A stretch of 28,577 bases of DNA from Flavobacterium psychrophilum (GCA_945872875.1 CAMCBB010000009.1:1-28577), one strand, 5' to 3'. Numbered from the stretch's first letter, positions 1-8,222 are shown. Numbers and translations are program-made. The notes: generated by a model not told the origin, from the letters alone.

Positions 1-1611
1 ACAATTTCTGGGTATTGCAAAACCAAAGGCTGGGTGACAAAAAAATACTTCTTTACAGTAGAATTTGAAACACCCTACAGCACAATCAAAGAACTTGCTA
101 AAGAAAAGAATCAAAACGCACCGAAATATATTTTAGATTTTGATTTAGCAAAAAACAAACAATTACAAATAAAAATAGCTTTATCTACCGTAAATAGTGA
201 TGGCGCAAAAGCCAATTTAACAGCGGAAATTCCACATTGGGATTTCAATAAAGTTAAGAAAAACGCTGAACAAGTTTGGGACACCTACTTGAATAGAATT
301 ACTATTGAAGCACCACAAAAACAAAAGGAATTATTTTATACTTCGATGTATCATTTGTTGCTTCAACCTTCCAATATTGCCGATGTAGATGGCAAATACA
401 GAGGAGCAAATGATGCAATTGGCTTAGCGCCAAACAAAGAATATTATTCAACTTTGTCTATTTGGGATATTTACCGAGGGGCTTTCCCCTTGCTTCAAAT
501 AATTGCTCCTGAAAAAATAAACGGAATTGCAAATACACTGCTTTTGCATCATAAAGCAGCAGGCTTTCTTCCTATTTGGACTGCTTGGGGACAGGATAAT
601 TTTTGTATGATTGGCAACCATGCGATTCCTATGTTGCTGTCGGCATACACAAATGGATTTAAAGGATTTGATAAAAACGATGCCTTTAAAACGATGCTAG
701 AAACTTCAACCAAAAGCCATATTAATTCCGATTGGGAATTATATAATCAATACGGCTATTATCCTTTTGACAAATTAGATAATGAGGCTGTTTCTAGAAC
801 CTTAGAAAGTGGATTTGACGATTGGTGTGTGAGTCAAATGGCTTTTAATTTGAATCAAAAAAACGAAGAACTAGTTTATAAGAAAAGAGCCAATTATTAT
901 AAAAATTTATTTGATTCGGATACCCAACTCTTTCGAGGAAAAGACACTAATGGAAATTGGAGAACTCCTTTTGATCCGATAACTGCAACTTCACCGATGA
1001 ATAATCCAGGTGATTATACTGAAGCCAATGCGTGGCAGTATTTTTGGACACCTGCTCAATATGACATTGACGGAATGAAAGAATTACTTGGCGGAACAAC
1101 TGAATTCACAAAAAAATTGGATCAATTTTTCACATTACAAAGTACCAATCCAAATAAATTTTTAGGTCAAGAGGCTATGATTGGTCAATATGCACATGGA
1201 AATGAACCAAGCCATCACATTGCTTATTTATATGCATTTTCGGACACCCCAAAAACAGGTCAGAGGTACATTAATAAAATCATGAGTGAATTTCACGACA
1301 ATACTCCTAACGGCATGATTGGCAACGATGATTGCGGACAAATGTCGGCTTGGTATATCTTATCAACTTTGGGATTTTACCCAGTGAATCCTACAAATGG
1401 TGAATTTGTAATTGGTGCCCCACAAGTTAAAAAAGCATCGCTTCGCATAAGCAATAACAAACAATTTACCATAACCACAGAAGGATTTTCAAAGCATACT
1501 ATTTATCAAAATAATCAGAAACTCAATGGCATTCCGTTAGAAAAACCAATTCTTAATTATGCTGATATAATGAAAGGCGGAACGCTAAATTTTAAAATGA
1601 CCACCAATTAA
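1..1611 (+). CDS. GH92 family alpha-mannosidase, 3' part only
   Basis: The reading frame is open from base 1 with no stop before the first possible start (GTG at 34), and residues before that GTG (ISGYCKTKGW) already fit the family, so the gene begins upstream of the window. Family-typical segments are visible: the IWDIYRGAFPLL stretch, MIGNHAIPML, GNEPSHHIAYLY and NDDCGQMSAWYILSTLGFYP. The last two are hallmark C-terminal motifs of Ca-dependent exo-alpha-mannosidases that trim mannose from N-glycans or mannans. The signal peptide and N-terminal beta-sandwich are outside the window; only the catalytic (alpha/alpha)6 part and C-terminal tail are seen. Its stop is 5 bp from the next glycosidase gene, so the two are probably co-transcribed. 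The family call is strong; the exact linkage specificity cannot be read from the sequence. Confidence 0.93.
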   Translation, partial: TISGYCKTKGWVTKKYFFTVEFETPYSTIKELAKEKNQNAPKYILDFDLAKNKQLQIKIALSTVNSDGAKANLTAEIPHWDFNKVKKNAEQVWDTYLNRITIEAPQKQKELFYTSMYHLLLQPSNIADVDGKYRGANDAIGLAPNKEYYSTLSIWDIYRGAFPLLQIIAPEKINGIANTLLLHHKAAGFLPIWTAWGQDNFCMIGNHAIPMLLSAYTNGFKGFDKNDAFKTMLETSTKSHINSDWELYNQYGYYPFDKLDNEAVSRTLESGFDDWCVSQMAFNLNQKNEELVYKKRANYYKNLFDSDTQLFRGKDTNGNWRTPFDPITATSPMNNPGDYTEANAWQYFWTPAQYDIDGMKELLGGTTEFTKKLDQFFTLQSTNPNKFLGQEAMIGQYAHGNEPSHHIAYLYAFSDTPKTGQRYINKIMSEFHDNTPNGMIGNDDCGQMSAWYILSTLGFYPVNPTNGEFVIGAPQVKKASLRISNNKQFTITTEGFSKHTIYQNNQKLNGIPLEKPILNYADIMKGGTLNFKMTTN

Positions 1612-1616
1612 TTTCT

Positions 1617-3536
1617 ATGAAAAAATACATTTTACTTATTGCATTAGCGACTTCAATTCAATTGAGTGCTCAAAATAAACCCGTTGAAAAATACAAATCA
1701 TTTCCTTTTGGGACTGTAAAACCTTCGGGTTGGATTCAAACCCAAATGCAATACGATGTCAATGGTTTTGTGGGAAATCTTGACAAACTAGTTCCCGATT
1801 TAATTAATGATCCAATTTACAGCACCGGAAGATTGCACAAAAATAGTGTTTCCAAAGATCTTGGTAATTTAAAAGATGGCGATGCCGAAGGAAGCGAACA
1901 ATACAAGTGGTGGAACAGTGAAACCCAATCAAATTGGTGGGATGGCTACATTAGAAATGTATTATTATTAAATGATAAAGAAGGCCTGAAGAAAGTTCAA
2001 AAACACATTACTGAAGTGATTAAGAGCCAAGATGAAGATGGCTACATTGGAATTTACGACAAAGACTTGCGCTATAATTTCAAGTCAGAAAATGGTGAAT
2101 TATGGGCAAAAACTACTATGTACAGAGGCTTACTGGCCTATTATGAATTTAGCTTGGATAAAAAATTATTTGAGGTTATTGAAAAAGCAATCAATAATGT
2201 GATGGTTAATTATCCAATTGGTAAATCAAGTCCGTTTTATTCGGGAGAAAATTTCAATGCTGGTGTTTCCCACGGACTTACCTTTACCGATGTTTTGGAT
2301 AAAATGTATCAAATTACAGGTGATAAAAAATATATAGAATATGCGAGATTTTTATACCTTGATTTTTGCAAAACCTACCAATCAGAAAAAGATGCCAAAT
2401 TAGAAAACATCTTTAATCCGGATTACAAACTGCAATCCCACGGGGTGCATACTTTTGAGCATTTAAGACCGCTTACTGTTGCGGCATATTCAATAGATAA
2501 CCCTGAATTGCAAAAAGCATTAGACATTTATACCCAAAGAATTGAAAAAGTAACGACGCTTACCGGAGGTGCAATTGGCGATGAATGGATTGCGCAAAGA
2601 ACTGCAGACGCAACTAACACCGGTTATGAATATTGTTCGTTACAAGAATTACTAAACAGCTATTTGATGTTATTTCAAAAGCAAGGAAAATCAAAAACAG
2701 CCGAAGCGATCGAAACGACTTTCTATAATGCGGCACAAGGTGCTAGAAATCCAAATCATTCGTGTATTGCTTATTTAAAAACCGACAATTCGTATGAAAT
2801 GGAAGGCACAAAAAATGGAGAAGTTGAAGCCAACAGAAAGCAAATTCGATATAAATATTCTCCAGCTCACCAAGAAGTGGCCGTTTGTTGTAATCCAAAT
2901 GCCGGAAGAATTACACCCTATTTTATTGAAAATTCGTGGTTATTAGAAAACGAAACTACTTTAGTGAACGCACTATTAGGACCAACTAAATTAGAGACTA
3001 AAGTAAAAAACAATCCAATTGCAATTGAAGTAGTGACCGAATATCCGTATGAAAATAAATTTAATTATTTGATTACTAATTCCAATCAAGCCAGTTTTAC
3101 GATCAAAATAAGGAAACCATCTTGGGTAACTGAAATTGTTACATCTGAAAATTATAAAATTGAAGGTGATTTTATTATTGTAGCCCGAAAATTTTCTAAA
3201 AGCGATAAAATTCAAATTGAATTTAAAACTGAGGTTCGTATTAAACAAGATGCAAATCAGGAAAACTATTTCACTTATGGAGCACTTTTTTATGCAAAAG
3301 CTATTGAAGCAGAAGAACTAAAAGGAAGAAACTATTTTGAAGGTTTTGATGATTTTTCATACAAGCCAAAAAACAACATACGCTACCAATACATAGAAAA
3401 CAACAAAGCAGCATTTGAAAATAATCAGATTAAAGTAAATGCAAAAAACAGCAACACTAATGAAGTGGAAGAAATTACTTTAATTCCTTTTGGAAAAACA
3501 ATATTGAGACAAGTTAGCTTTAAATCAGGAAACTAA
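1617..3536 (+). CDS. GH127-type (DUF1680) glycosidase, beta-L-arabinofuranosidase-like
   Basis: A 639-residue exported protein starting with a signal peptide that ends near LSAQ (residues 1-19). The N-terminal motif PFGTVKPSGWIQTQM is typical of DUF1680 proteins. The zinc/cysteine active site known from Bifidobacterium HypBA1 (Glu322 acid/base, Glu338, Cys340, Cys417, Cys418) can be matched: E323 in GDEW, E338 and C340 in YEYCS, and C424-C425 in AVCCNPN, where C424 would be the cysteine nucleophile. This suggests an active retaining enzyme. Members of this clan act on beta-L-arabinofuranose and some other sugars, so the substrate remains open. It lies 5 bp after the GH92 gene on the same strand, which suggests joint breakdown of a complex glycan. 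It converges on the polyprenyl synthase gene with a 2-bp gap and no visible terminator. Confidence 0.85.
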   Translation: MKKYILLIALATSIQLSAQNKPVEKYKSFPFGTVKPSGWIQTQMQYDVNGFVGNLDKLVPDLINDPIYSTGRLHKNSVSKDLGNLKDGDAEGSEQYKWWNSETQSNWWDGYIRNVLLLNDKEGLKKVQKHITEVIKSQDEDGYIGIYDKDLRYNFKSENGELWAKTTMYRGLLAYYEFSLDKKLFEVIEKAINNVMVNYPIGKSSPFYSGENFNAGVSHGLTFTDVLDKMYQITGDKKYIEYARFLYLDFCKTYQSEKDAKLENIFNPDYKLQSHGVHTFEHLRPLTVAAYSIDNPELQKALDIYTQRIEKVTTLTGGAIGDEWIAQRTADATNTGYEYCSLQELLNSYLMLFQKQGKSKTAEAIETTFYNAAQGARNPNHSCIAYLKTDNSYEMEGTKNGEVEANRKQIRYKYSPAHQEVAVCCNPNAGRITPYFIENSWLLENETTLVNALLGPTKLETKVKNNPIAIEVVTEYPYENKFNYLITNSNQASFTIKIRKPSWVTEIVTSENYKIEGDFIIVARKFSKSDKIQIEFKTEVRIKQDANQENYFTYGALFYAKAIEAEELKGRNYFEGFDDFSYKPKNNIRYQYIENNKAAFENNQIKVNAKNSNTNEVEEITLIPFGKTILRQVSFKSGN

Positions 3537-3538
3537 AA

Positions 3539-4516
3539 CTATTTTTTTCGCTCCATTACATAGTTCACCATTAGTGTCAAACTATCTTTATAAACCGATT
3601 CTGGGTAGTCTTTAATAAGTAAAAGTGCTTCTTGTTGGAATTGCCCCATTTTTTGTTCGGCATAAGCCAATCCTTTTTTATCTTTTACAAATTGGATAAC
3701 TTCTTTTACGCGTTTTTTATTTTTATTGTGGTTTTTTATCGAATTGATGCACCAGCTTTTTTCTTTATCCGAACAATGATTTAAAGCATAAATTAAAGGC
3801 AAGGTCATTTTTTGTTCTTTGATATCTATTCCTGTTGGTTTTCCAATTGCCTCATCGGTATAATCAAATAAATCATCTTTAATTTGAAATGCCATTCCGA
3901 TAAGTTCTCCAAATTTTCGCATATTTTCAACTTGCACTTCATCATCAGAAACCGATTTTGCTCCTAAGGCACAACAAGCAGCAATTAGCGTAGCTGTTTT
4001 TTGTCGAATGATTTCATAGTATATGTCTTCGGTAATATCCAAGCGACGCGCTTTTTCTATTTGCAACAATTCGCCTTCACTCATTTCACGAACGGCCACC
4101 GAAATGATTCGAAGTAAGTCAAAATCTCCGTGATCTATAGAAAGCAACAATCCTTTAGACAATAAATAATCACCAACTAAGACTGCAATTTTGTTCTTCC
4201 AAAGGGCATTAATAGAGAAAAAACCTCTTCGTCTATTACTATCATCTACCACATCATCATGAACCAAAGTAGCAGTATGAATTAGCTCAATCACACAAGC
4301 TCCTCGGTATGTGCGCTCGTTAATAGTGCCGCCAGAAAGCATTTTGGCAGTTAAGAAAACAAACATCGGTCGCATTTGTTTCCCTTTTCGGTTAACAATG
4401 TAATAGGTGATTCTATTTAATAAGGCCACTTTAGACGACATCGATTCATAGAACTTTTTTTCAAAAAGTTCCATTTCTTGCATTATCGGTTGCTTTATTT
4501 GCGAAGTAATGTTCAT
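3539..4516 (-). CDS. Trans-polyprenyl diphosphate synthase
   Basis: 325 residues, the usual length for an IspB/HepT-type E-isoprenyl diphosphate synthase. The first aspartate-rich motif DDVVD is at residues 87-91 (context LVHDDVVDDSNRRRG) and the second, DDLFD, at 214-218 (context QIKDDLFDYTD). These bind Mg2+ and the allylic and isopentenyl diphosphates. The enzyme condenses IPP onto FPP to make the menaquinone side chain; Flavobacteriia normally make MK-6, so a hexaprenyl product is likely but is inferred rather than read. The ATG start lies 7 nt after a -7 promoter element (4524-4531), so the transcript has almost no leader. The gene is divergent from the lipoprotein gene at 4627. It would be called ispB in many annotations; I give no symbol because chain length is unknown. 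Confidence 0.92.
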   Translation of the reverse strand: MNITSQIKQPIMQEMELFEKKFYESMSSKVALLNRITYYIVNRKGKQMRPMFVFLTAKMLSGGTINERTYRGACVIELIHTATLVHDDVVDDSNRRRGFFSINALWKNKIAVLVGDYLLSKGLLLSIDHGDFDLLRIISVAVREMSEGELLQIEKARRLDITEDIYYEIIRQKTATLIAACCALGAKSVSDDEVQVENMRKFGELIGMAFQIKDDLFDYTDEAIGKPTGIDIKEQKMTLPLIYALNHCSDKEKSWCINSIKNHNKNKKRVKEVIQFVKDKKGLAYAEQKMGQFQQEALLLIKDYPESVYKDSLTLMVNYVMERKK

Positions 4517-4523
4517 TGGGCCT

Positions 4524-4531
4524 CAAAGATA
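4524..4531 (-). promoter_or_regulatory. -7 promoter element of polyprenyl synthase gene
   Basis: The minus strand reads TATCTTTG, an exact match to the Bacteroidota TAnnTTTG element, ending 7 nt before the ATG. No clear TTTG -33 element is seen at the usual 19-21 bp spacing. Confidence 0.6.
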
Positions 4532-4580
4532 CAACATTCCAACAATTTGAAAATTATTTTTATCTTAAGATTAAACCTTT

Positions 4581-4588
4581 TATATTTG
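4581..4588 (+). promoter_or_regulatory. -7 promoter element of lipoprotein gene
   Basis: TATATTTG matches TAnnTTTG, 38 bp before the lipoprotein ATG. The -33 position holds only a T-run, without a clear TTG. Confidence 0.6.
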
Positions 4589-4626
4589 TAAAAGTCCTAA
4601 TGACATAACCTATTAATTTTATTCTT

Positions 4627-5496
4627 ATGAAAACAAGATCTTTTATTAAAATGGCAGTAGTTTGTGCTAGTATTTTCTTTGCTGGTTGTAACAGAAATGA
4701 ACGTACTGAAAATCTTATGTCTAAAGAAGAAGCACAATCAAGTTCAAAAATTGATTTAGCAAGTGATGATATTGGTTCAATTATTGAAGATCAATTCAAT
4801 AATATCGAATCCAATTCTTTTTCTTTTAAAAATGGTGAAGTTGCTTTGTCTACATGTGCAACAATTACAAGAGTACCAAGCTTTGGAACACCATTAACTC
4901 CGGGAACTCAAGTTACTAAAACAATAGATTTTGGAACAGGATGTACTTTGTCAAACAATAATGTAGTTAGTGGTAAAATTATTATAACTTTTACTTATCA
5001 GCCTACTGCAACTAGCCATACTGTAAATTACAGTTTTGTGAATTTTTATCACAACAATATCAAAATTGAAGGAGATAAATCATTTACAAGAACTATGACT
5101 CAAGCAACTGCTACGTCTCCAAGTCACCCAATTGTAGTTATGAATATGGATTTAACGGCTACAATTAATGGTCAAAGTCACCACAGAGTTGGTACAAGAA
5201 CTAGAGAAATTATTGAAGGATACGGTACTCCAAATATTTTTTATGATAATGTTTATAGCATCATTGGAAATTGGACTACTACGCATCCAACAGGAGTGGT
5301 AACTAGTACAATCACAACACCACTTAAAGCTAAAATGAGTTGTTTAAATCAAAACAAACCACTTTTAGTTCAAGGTATAATTACATTTACAAAAAACAAC
5401 AATACCGCTACTTTAGATTATGGAAATGGTGATTGTGATAATTTGGCAGTGTATACCGTAAATGGAAATTCTTATAATATTGTTATAGGTAATTAA
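4627..5496 (+). CDS. Hypothetical exported lipoprotein
   Basis: 289 residues. The N-terminus has basic residues (KTRSFIK), a hydrophobic stretch and a lipobox SIFFAGC with the lipidated cysteine at position 21, so it should be anchored in a membrane, most likely the outer membrane. The mature part is rich in Thr, Ser and Asn with a beta-strand-like pattern (for example VVSGKIIITFTYQP) and no catalytic motif I recognise. Four further cysteines (in STCATI, GTGCTL, MSCLNQ and GDCDNL) could make two disulfides in the periplasm or at the surface. It stands alone, with its own -7 element and a strong terminator immediately after it, so it is a single-gene transcription unit. Similar all-beta lipoproteins are frequent in Flavobacterium; the function is unknown. 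Confidence 0.85.
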   Translation: MKTRSFIKMAVVCASIFFAGCNRNERTENLMSKEEAQSSSKIDLASDDIGSIIEDQFNNIESNSFSFKNGEVALSTCATITRVPSFGTPLTPGTQVTKTIDFGTGCTLSNNNVVSGKIIITFTYQPTATSHTVNYSFVNFYHNNIKIEGDKSFTRTMTQATATSPSHPIVVMNMDLTATINGQSHHRVGTRTREIIEGYGTPNIFYDNVYSIIGNWTTTHPTGVVTSTITTPLKAKMSCLNQNKPLLVQGIITFTKNNNTATLDYGNGDCDNLAVYTVNGNSYNIVIGN

Positions 5497-5512
5497 TATA
5501 ATTCAAATTAAT

Positions 5513-5544
5513 AAAAAAGTCCCAGTTAACTGGGACTTTTTTTT
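5513..5544. terminator. Bidirectional intrinsic terminator
   Basis: Perfect palindrome GTCCCAGTTAACTGGGAC at 5519-5536, flanked by six A on the left and eight T on the right. It can terminate the lipoprotein transcript on the plus strand and the rlmN transcript on the minus strand; the rlmN stop codon sits at its right edge. Confidence 0.93.
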
Positions 5545-6583
5545 ATGATTCTTTATTTGCTAATTGGCCGCATGCGGCATCAATATCCTTACCTCTACTC
5601 TTCCTTACTTTGGCAACGATGTTGTGTTTAGTTAATTCTTTAATATACATATTAACGGCTGCATCTGAAGCTTGCTGGAACTCCCCGTCATCAATTGGAT
5701 TGTATTCTATAATATTGACTTTACACGGCACATATTTGCAAAATTTAACCAAAGCATCTACTGCTTCTTTAGTGTCGTTTATTCCTCCCCAAACCACATA
5801 TTCATAGGTAACTTTACTTTTTGTTTTTTGATACCAATATTCTAAAGATTCTCGTAAATCAGTTAACGGAAAATTGGTGCTAAAAGGCATAATATGGTTT
5901 CGAACACTTTCTATAGCAGAATGCAAAGAAACAGCCAATTTAAATTTTACTCCATCATCGGCCATTTTCATAATCATCTTTGGAATACCCGAAGTAGAAA
6001 CTGTAATTCGTTTGGGGGACATCCCTAATCCTTCCTCAGAGGTGATTCTATCAATTGCTTTAATGACATTGTTGTAATTCATTAAAGGCTCGCCCATTCC
6101 CATGAAAACAATATTAGAAAGCGGGCGGTTGTGGTATAATTTACTTTCGTTATCTATTGCAAGCACTTGATCGTAAATTTCGCCTGGTTCCAGATTACGC
6201 ATTCTTTTTAATCGGGAAGTGGCACAAAAATTACAATCCAAACTGCAACCCACTTGAGATGAAACACAAGCAGTAGTTCTGGTATTTGTTGGAATCAATA
6301 CGCTTTCTACCAGTAATCCGTCATGAAGTCGAACCGAGTTTTTAACCGTTCCATCGGAACTTCGTTGCATCGTATCCACTTTGACATTGTTGATCACAAA
6401 ATTAGCTTCAAGCATCGCTCGTGTTTCTTTAGAAACATTGGTCATGTCTTCAAAACTATGTGCGCCTTTACTCCATAGCCATTCATAAACTTGATTGCCA
6501 CGAAAAGCTTTATCACCATTGGCAACAAAAAAATCTCGAAGGGCATCTTTAGTTAAAGCGCGAATGTCTTTTTTATCAATCAT
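5543..6583 (-). CDS. rlmN: 23S rRNA (adenine-C2)-methyltransferase RlmN
   Basis: 346-residue radical-SAM enzyme that methylates A2503 of 23S rRNA and A37 of some tRNAs. The radical-SAM cluster motif CSLDCNFC gives C113, C117 and C120; the conserved upstream Cys is C106 (ACVSSQ) and the C-terminal catalytic Cys is C338 (DAACGQ), so all five expected cysteines are present. The SAM-binding GMGEP motif is in VFMGMGEPLMNY. The frame extends six codons further (to 6601), but that extension is itself the promoter: it contains TACCTTTG. The ATG at 6581-6583 (MIDKKDIRAL) is therefore chosen. It lies 4 nt after the -7 element, so the mRNA is probably leaderless. Confidence 0.95.
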   Translation of the reverse strand: MIDKKDIRALTKDALRDFFVANGDKAFRGNQVYEWLWSKGAHSFEDMTNVSKETRAMLEANFVINNVKVDTMQRSSDGTVKNSVRLHDGLLVESVLIPTNTRTTACVSSQVGCSLDCNFCATSRLKRMRNLEPGEIYDQVLAIDNESKLYHNRPLSNIVFMGMGEPLMNYNNVIKAIDRITSEEGLGMSPKRITVSTSGIPKMIMKMADDGVKFKLAVSLHSAIESVRNHIMPFSTNFPLTDLRESLEYWYQKTKSKVTYEYVVWGGINDTKEAVDALVKFCKYVPCKVNIIEYNPIDDGEFQQASDAAVNMYIKELTKHNIVAKVRKSRGKDIDAACGQLANKES

Positions 6584-6587
6584 GGCG

Positions 6588-6595
6588 CAAAGGTA
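6588..6595 (-). promoter_or_regulatory. -7 promoter element of rlmN, decides the start
   Basis: The minus strand reads TACCTTTG, an exact TAnnTTTG match, followed by CGCC and then the ATG at 6583. It rules out the longer frame start at 6601 and predicts a transcript beginning at or next to the start codon. Confidence 0.65.
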
Positions 6596-6610
6596 AAACA
6601 ATTAGTTGAT

Positions 6611-6643
6611 TTTGTAATTTGTGTATTGTAATTTGTAATTTTG
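6611..6643 (+). promoter_or_regulatory. Promoter of O-methyltransferase gene
   Basis: TTTG at 6611-6614 (possible -33) and TAATTTTG at 6636-6643 (-7) with a 21-bp spacer, 16 bp before the ATG at 6660. The spacer is made of heptamer repeats (see the repeat at 6614-6641). Confidence 0.6.
6614..6641 (+). repeat. Heptanucleotide repeat tract, four units
   Basis: GTAATTT, GTGTATT, GTAATTT, GTAATTT in perfect 7-bp register in the gap between divergent rlmN and the O-methyltransferase gene. The last unit supplies the TAAT of the -7 element. The unit resembles the reverse-strand form of GTTACAA seen at 20637. Confidence 0.7.
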
Positions 6644-6659
6644 CTGAAAATATTATTTC

Positions 6660-7301
6660 ATGCATTTTATATCTGAAGAATTAGAAGCCTACATAGAACA
6701 CAATTCGCAAAACGAACCCGAATTGTTGGTAAAACTATTTAAAGAAACCCATCAAAAAATTCTCCAACCCCGAATGCTAAGTGGTCATTTTCAGGGGCGC
6801 GTTTTAAGTATGTTATCTAAAATTATTCATCCGAAGAACATACTTGAAATAGGGACATATACCGGTTATGCCGCTTTATGTCTTGCGGAAGGAATGCAAA
6901 AAGAGGGAATGTTAGATACGATTGATATCAAAGAAGAATTGGTTTCAATTCAGCAAAAATACTTTGATTTATCGCCTTGGAAAAATCAAATTACCGCGCA
7001 TTTAGGAAATGCTTTGGATATTATTCCGACATTAAATAAAAAATACGATTTGGTTTTTATTGATGCGGATAAAGAAAATTACATCCATTATTTTAATTTG
7101 GTTGTGCCAATAATGAATCCTGGAGGCATCATCCTTTCGGACAATGTATTGTGGAGCGGTAAAGTATTAGAAGAATTAAATCCTAAAGATACTAGTACTA
7201 TAGTATTGTTAGAATATAATCAAATGGTTAATAACGACACAAGAGTAGAAACCGTTTTATTACCTATCCGAGACGGATTAACGGTATCGAGAGTTCTTTA
7301 A
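6660..7301 (+). CDS. Class I SAM-dependent O-methyltransferase, family 3
   Basis: 213 residues, the normal length for the bacterial relatives of caffeoyl-CoA/catechol O-methyltransferases. SAM-binding motif I is ILEIGTYTGYAALCLAEG from about residue 61; the acidic end of strand 2 is DTIDIKEE; the metal/substrate motif DLVFIDADKENY holds the Asp residues that normally bind a divalent metal; SDNVLWSGKV follows. It has no signal peptide, so it is cytoplasmic. The substrate is unknown. It has its own promoter, is divergent from rlmN, and its end overlaps the convergent PAP2 gene by 4 bp, so the two genes share their 3' ends without a terminator. Confidence 0.9.
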   Translation: MHFISEELEAYIEHNSQNEPELLVKLFKETHQKILQPRMLSGHFQGRVLSMLSKIIHPKNILEIGTYTGYAALCLAEGMQKEGMLDTIDIKEELVSIQQKYFDLSPWKNQITAHLGNALDIIPTLNKKYDLVFIDADKENYIHYFNLVVPIMNPGGIILSDNVLWSGKVLEELNPKDTSTIVLLEYNQMVNNDTRVETVLLPIRDGLTVSRVL

Positions 7302-7852
7302 GTCTTATTGAAATATTTTTGGTATACCGAATAAAAACCAAGTCCTAAAGAAGACCCGAATAAATAGCCTGTTAAAATATCTGTAGGGAAATGTACGCCT
7401 AAGTAGATTCTGCTATAAGCAAAAATTATCGGATATAGAAAAATCAAAAAGGCATATTTATAATATTTCTTCAAAATCATATAAATAAAAACCATTGTTG
7501 CCATTGAGTTGGAGGCATGTCCAGAAAAGAAACTATAAGTATTTGATTGATGAATTATTCGAATAATTCCTTTAAGTTCAGGATCATTACAAGGACGCAA
7601 TCTTTCAAAAGTAGTTTTAAAAAATTCCACTGAAGTGTCGCAACAAAGCAAAATCAACGCGATAAATAACACAACAATTCCTAATTTTTTACCTCCAATC
7701 TTTTTATATAAAAGAAAGGCCAATAATAAAAAAAACGGAGTCCAATAGGCTTGTTTTGTAATTAATAACCAAAGCCCATCAAATGTTGAAGAACCCAAAC
7801 TATTTAAAAAAACAAATAGTTTTTTATCTAAAGTAATGATTTTTTCAAGCAT
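7298..7852 (-). CDS. PAP2 superfamily membrane phosphatase
   Basis: 184 residues with about five hydrophobic segments. The three PAP2 phosphatase motifs are present: KX6RP as KTTFERLRP, the SGH motif as SFFSGHASNS (Phe in place of the usual Pro before SGH), and SRX5HX3D as SRIYLGVHFPTD. The two histidines and the arginines that hold the phosphate are all present, so it is probably active. Likely substrates are undecaprenyl diphosphate or other lipid phosphates at the outer face of the inner membrane; the sequence does not separate these. The start ATG overlaps the stop of the tatA-type gene (TAATG), which implies translational coupling. Confidence 0.9.
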   Translation of the reverse strand: MLEKIITLDKKLFVFLNSLGSSTFDGLWLLITKQAYWTPFFLLLAFLLYKKIGGKKLGIVVLFIALILLCCDTSVEFFKTTFERLRPCNDPELKGIIRIIHQSNTYSFFSGHASNSMATMVFIYMILKKYYKYAFLIFLYPIIFAYSRIYLGVHFPTDILTGYLFGSSLGLGFYSVYQKYFNKT

Positions 7853-8199
7853 TACATTTTGCGTTTAATAGGGCCTGTAACTTCTTCAATATCTTCATTA
7901 ATTTGAGTTACTACAGAAGGCGCTTCTTTTAAGATATTGTTTTCAATAGATGCTGAAGTTGCAGCTACAGTAGATTTAACTTCCTCTACCTCTTGAGTTA
8001 ACGATTGTGTGATTTGCTTAACAGAAGCATCTAATTCCTTCACATCAACGCTGTTTTGTATTTCATTTTTTATTTCATTGGTAGCATTTTTTAGTGTTGC
8101 TACAATTTTGGCATACCCTTTCACGACTTCGGGAAGGTTTTTAGAACCAAATAATAAAAAAGCTATAAGAAGTATAAAAAAGAATTCTCCTCCAAACAT
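7852..8199 (-). CDS. tatA: TatA/TatE-type twin-arginine translocase subunit
   Basis: 115 residues. An N-terminal membrane helix (about residues 3-18, GGEFFFILLIAFLLF) is followed by the FG hinge and the amphipathic helix starting NLPEVVKGYAKI, the diagnostic layout of TatA/TatB/TatE. The long polar C-terminal tail (about residues 45-115) is rich in Glu, Val, Ser and Thr and looks partly helical and disordered. Charged residues right after FG and the length do not settle TatA versus TatB; Bacteroidota usually have TatA-like subunits and TatC elsewhere. It is the first gene of a two-gene unit with the PAP2 phosphatase (1-bp stop/start overlap), with its own -7 element in the short gap after the M1 peptidase gene. 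Confidence 0.82.
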   Translation of the reverse strand: MFGGEFFFILLIAFLLFGSKNLPEVVKGYAKIVATLKNATNEIKNEIQNSVDVKELDASVKQITQSLTQEVEEVKSTVAATSASIENNILKEAPSVVTQINEDIEEVTGPIKRKM

Positions 8200-8222
8200 G
8201 GCACTACATTTAATAAGTGGTA

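Noticed and set aside
2991..3248. 85-codon frame on the minus strand opposite the GH127-type gene
   Set aside because: A low-complexity Phe/Ile/Asn-rich shadow of a well-supported gene.
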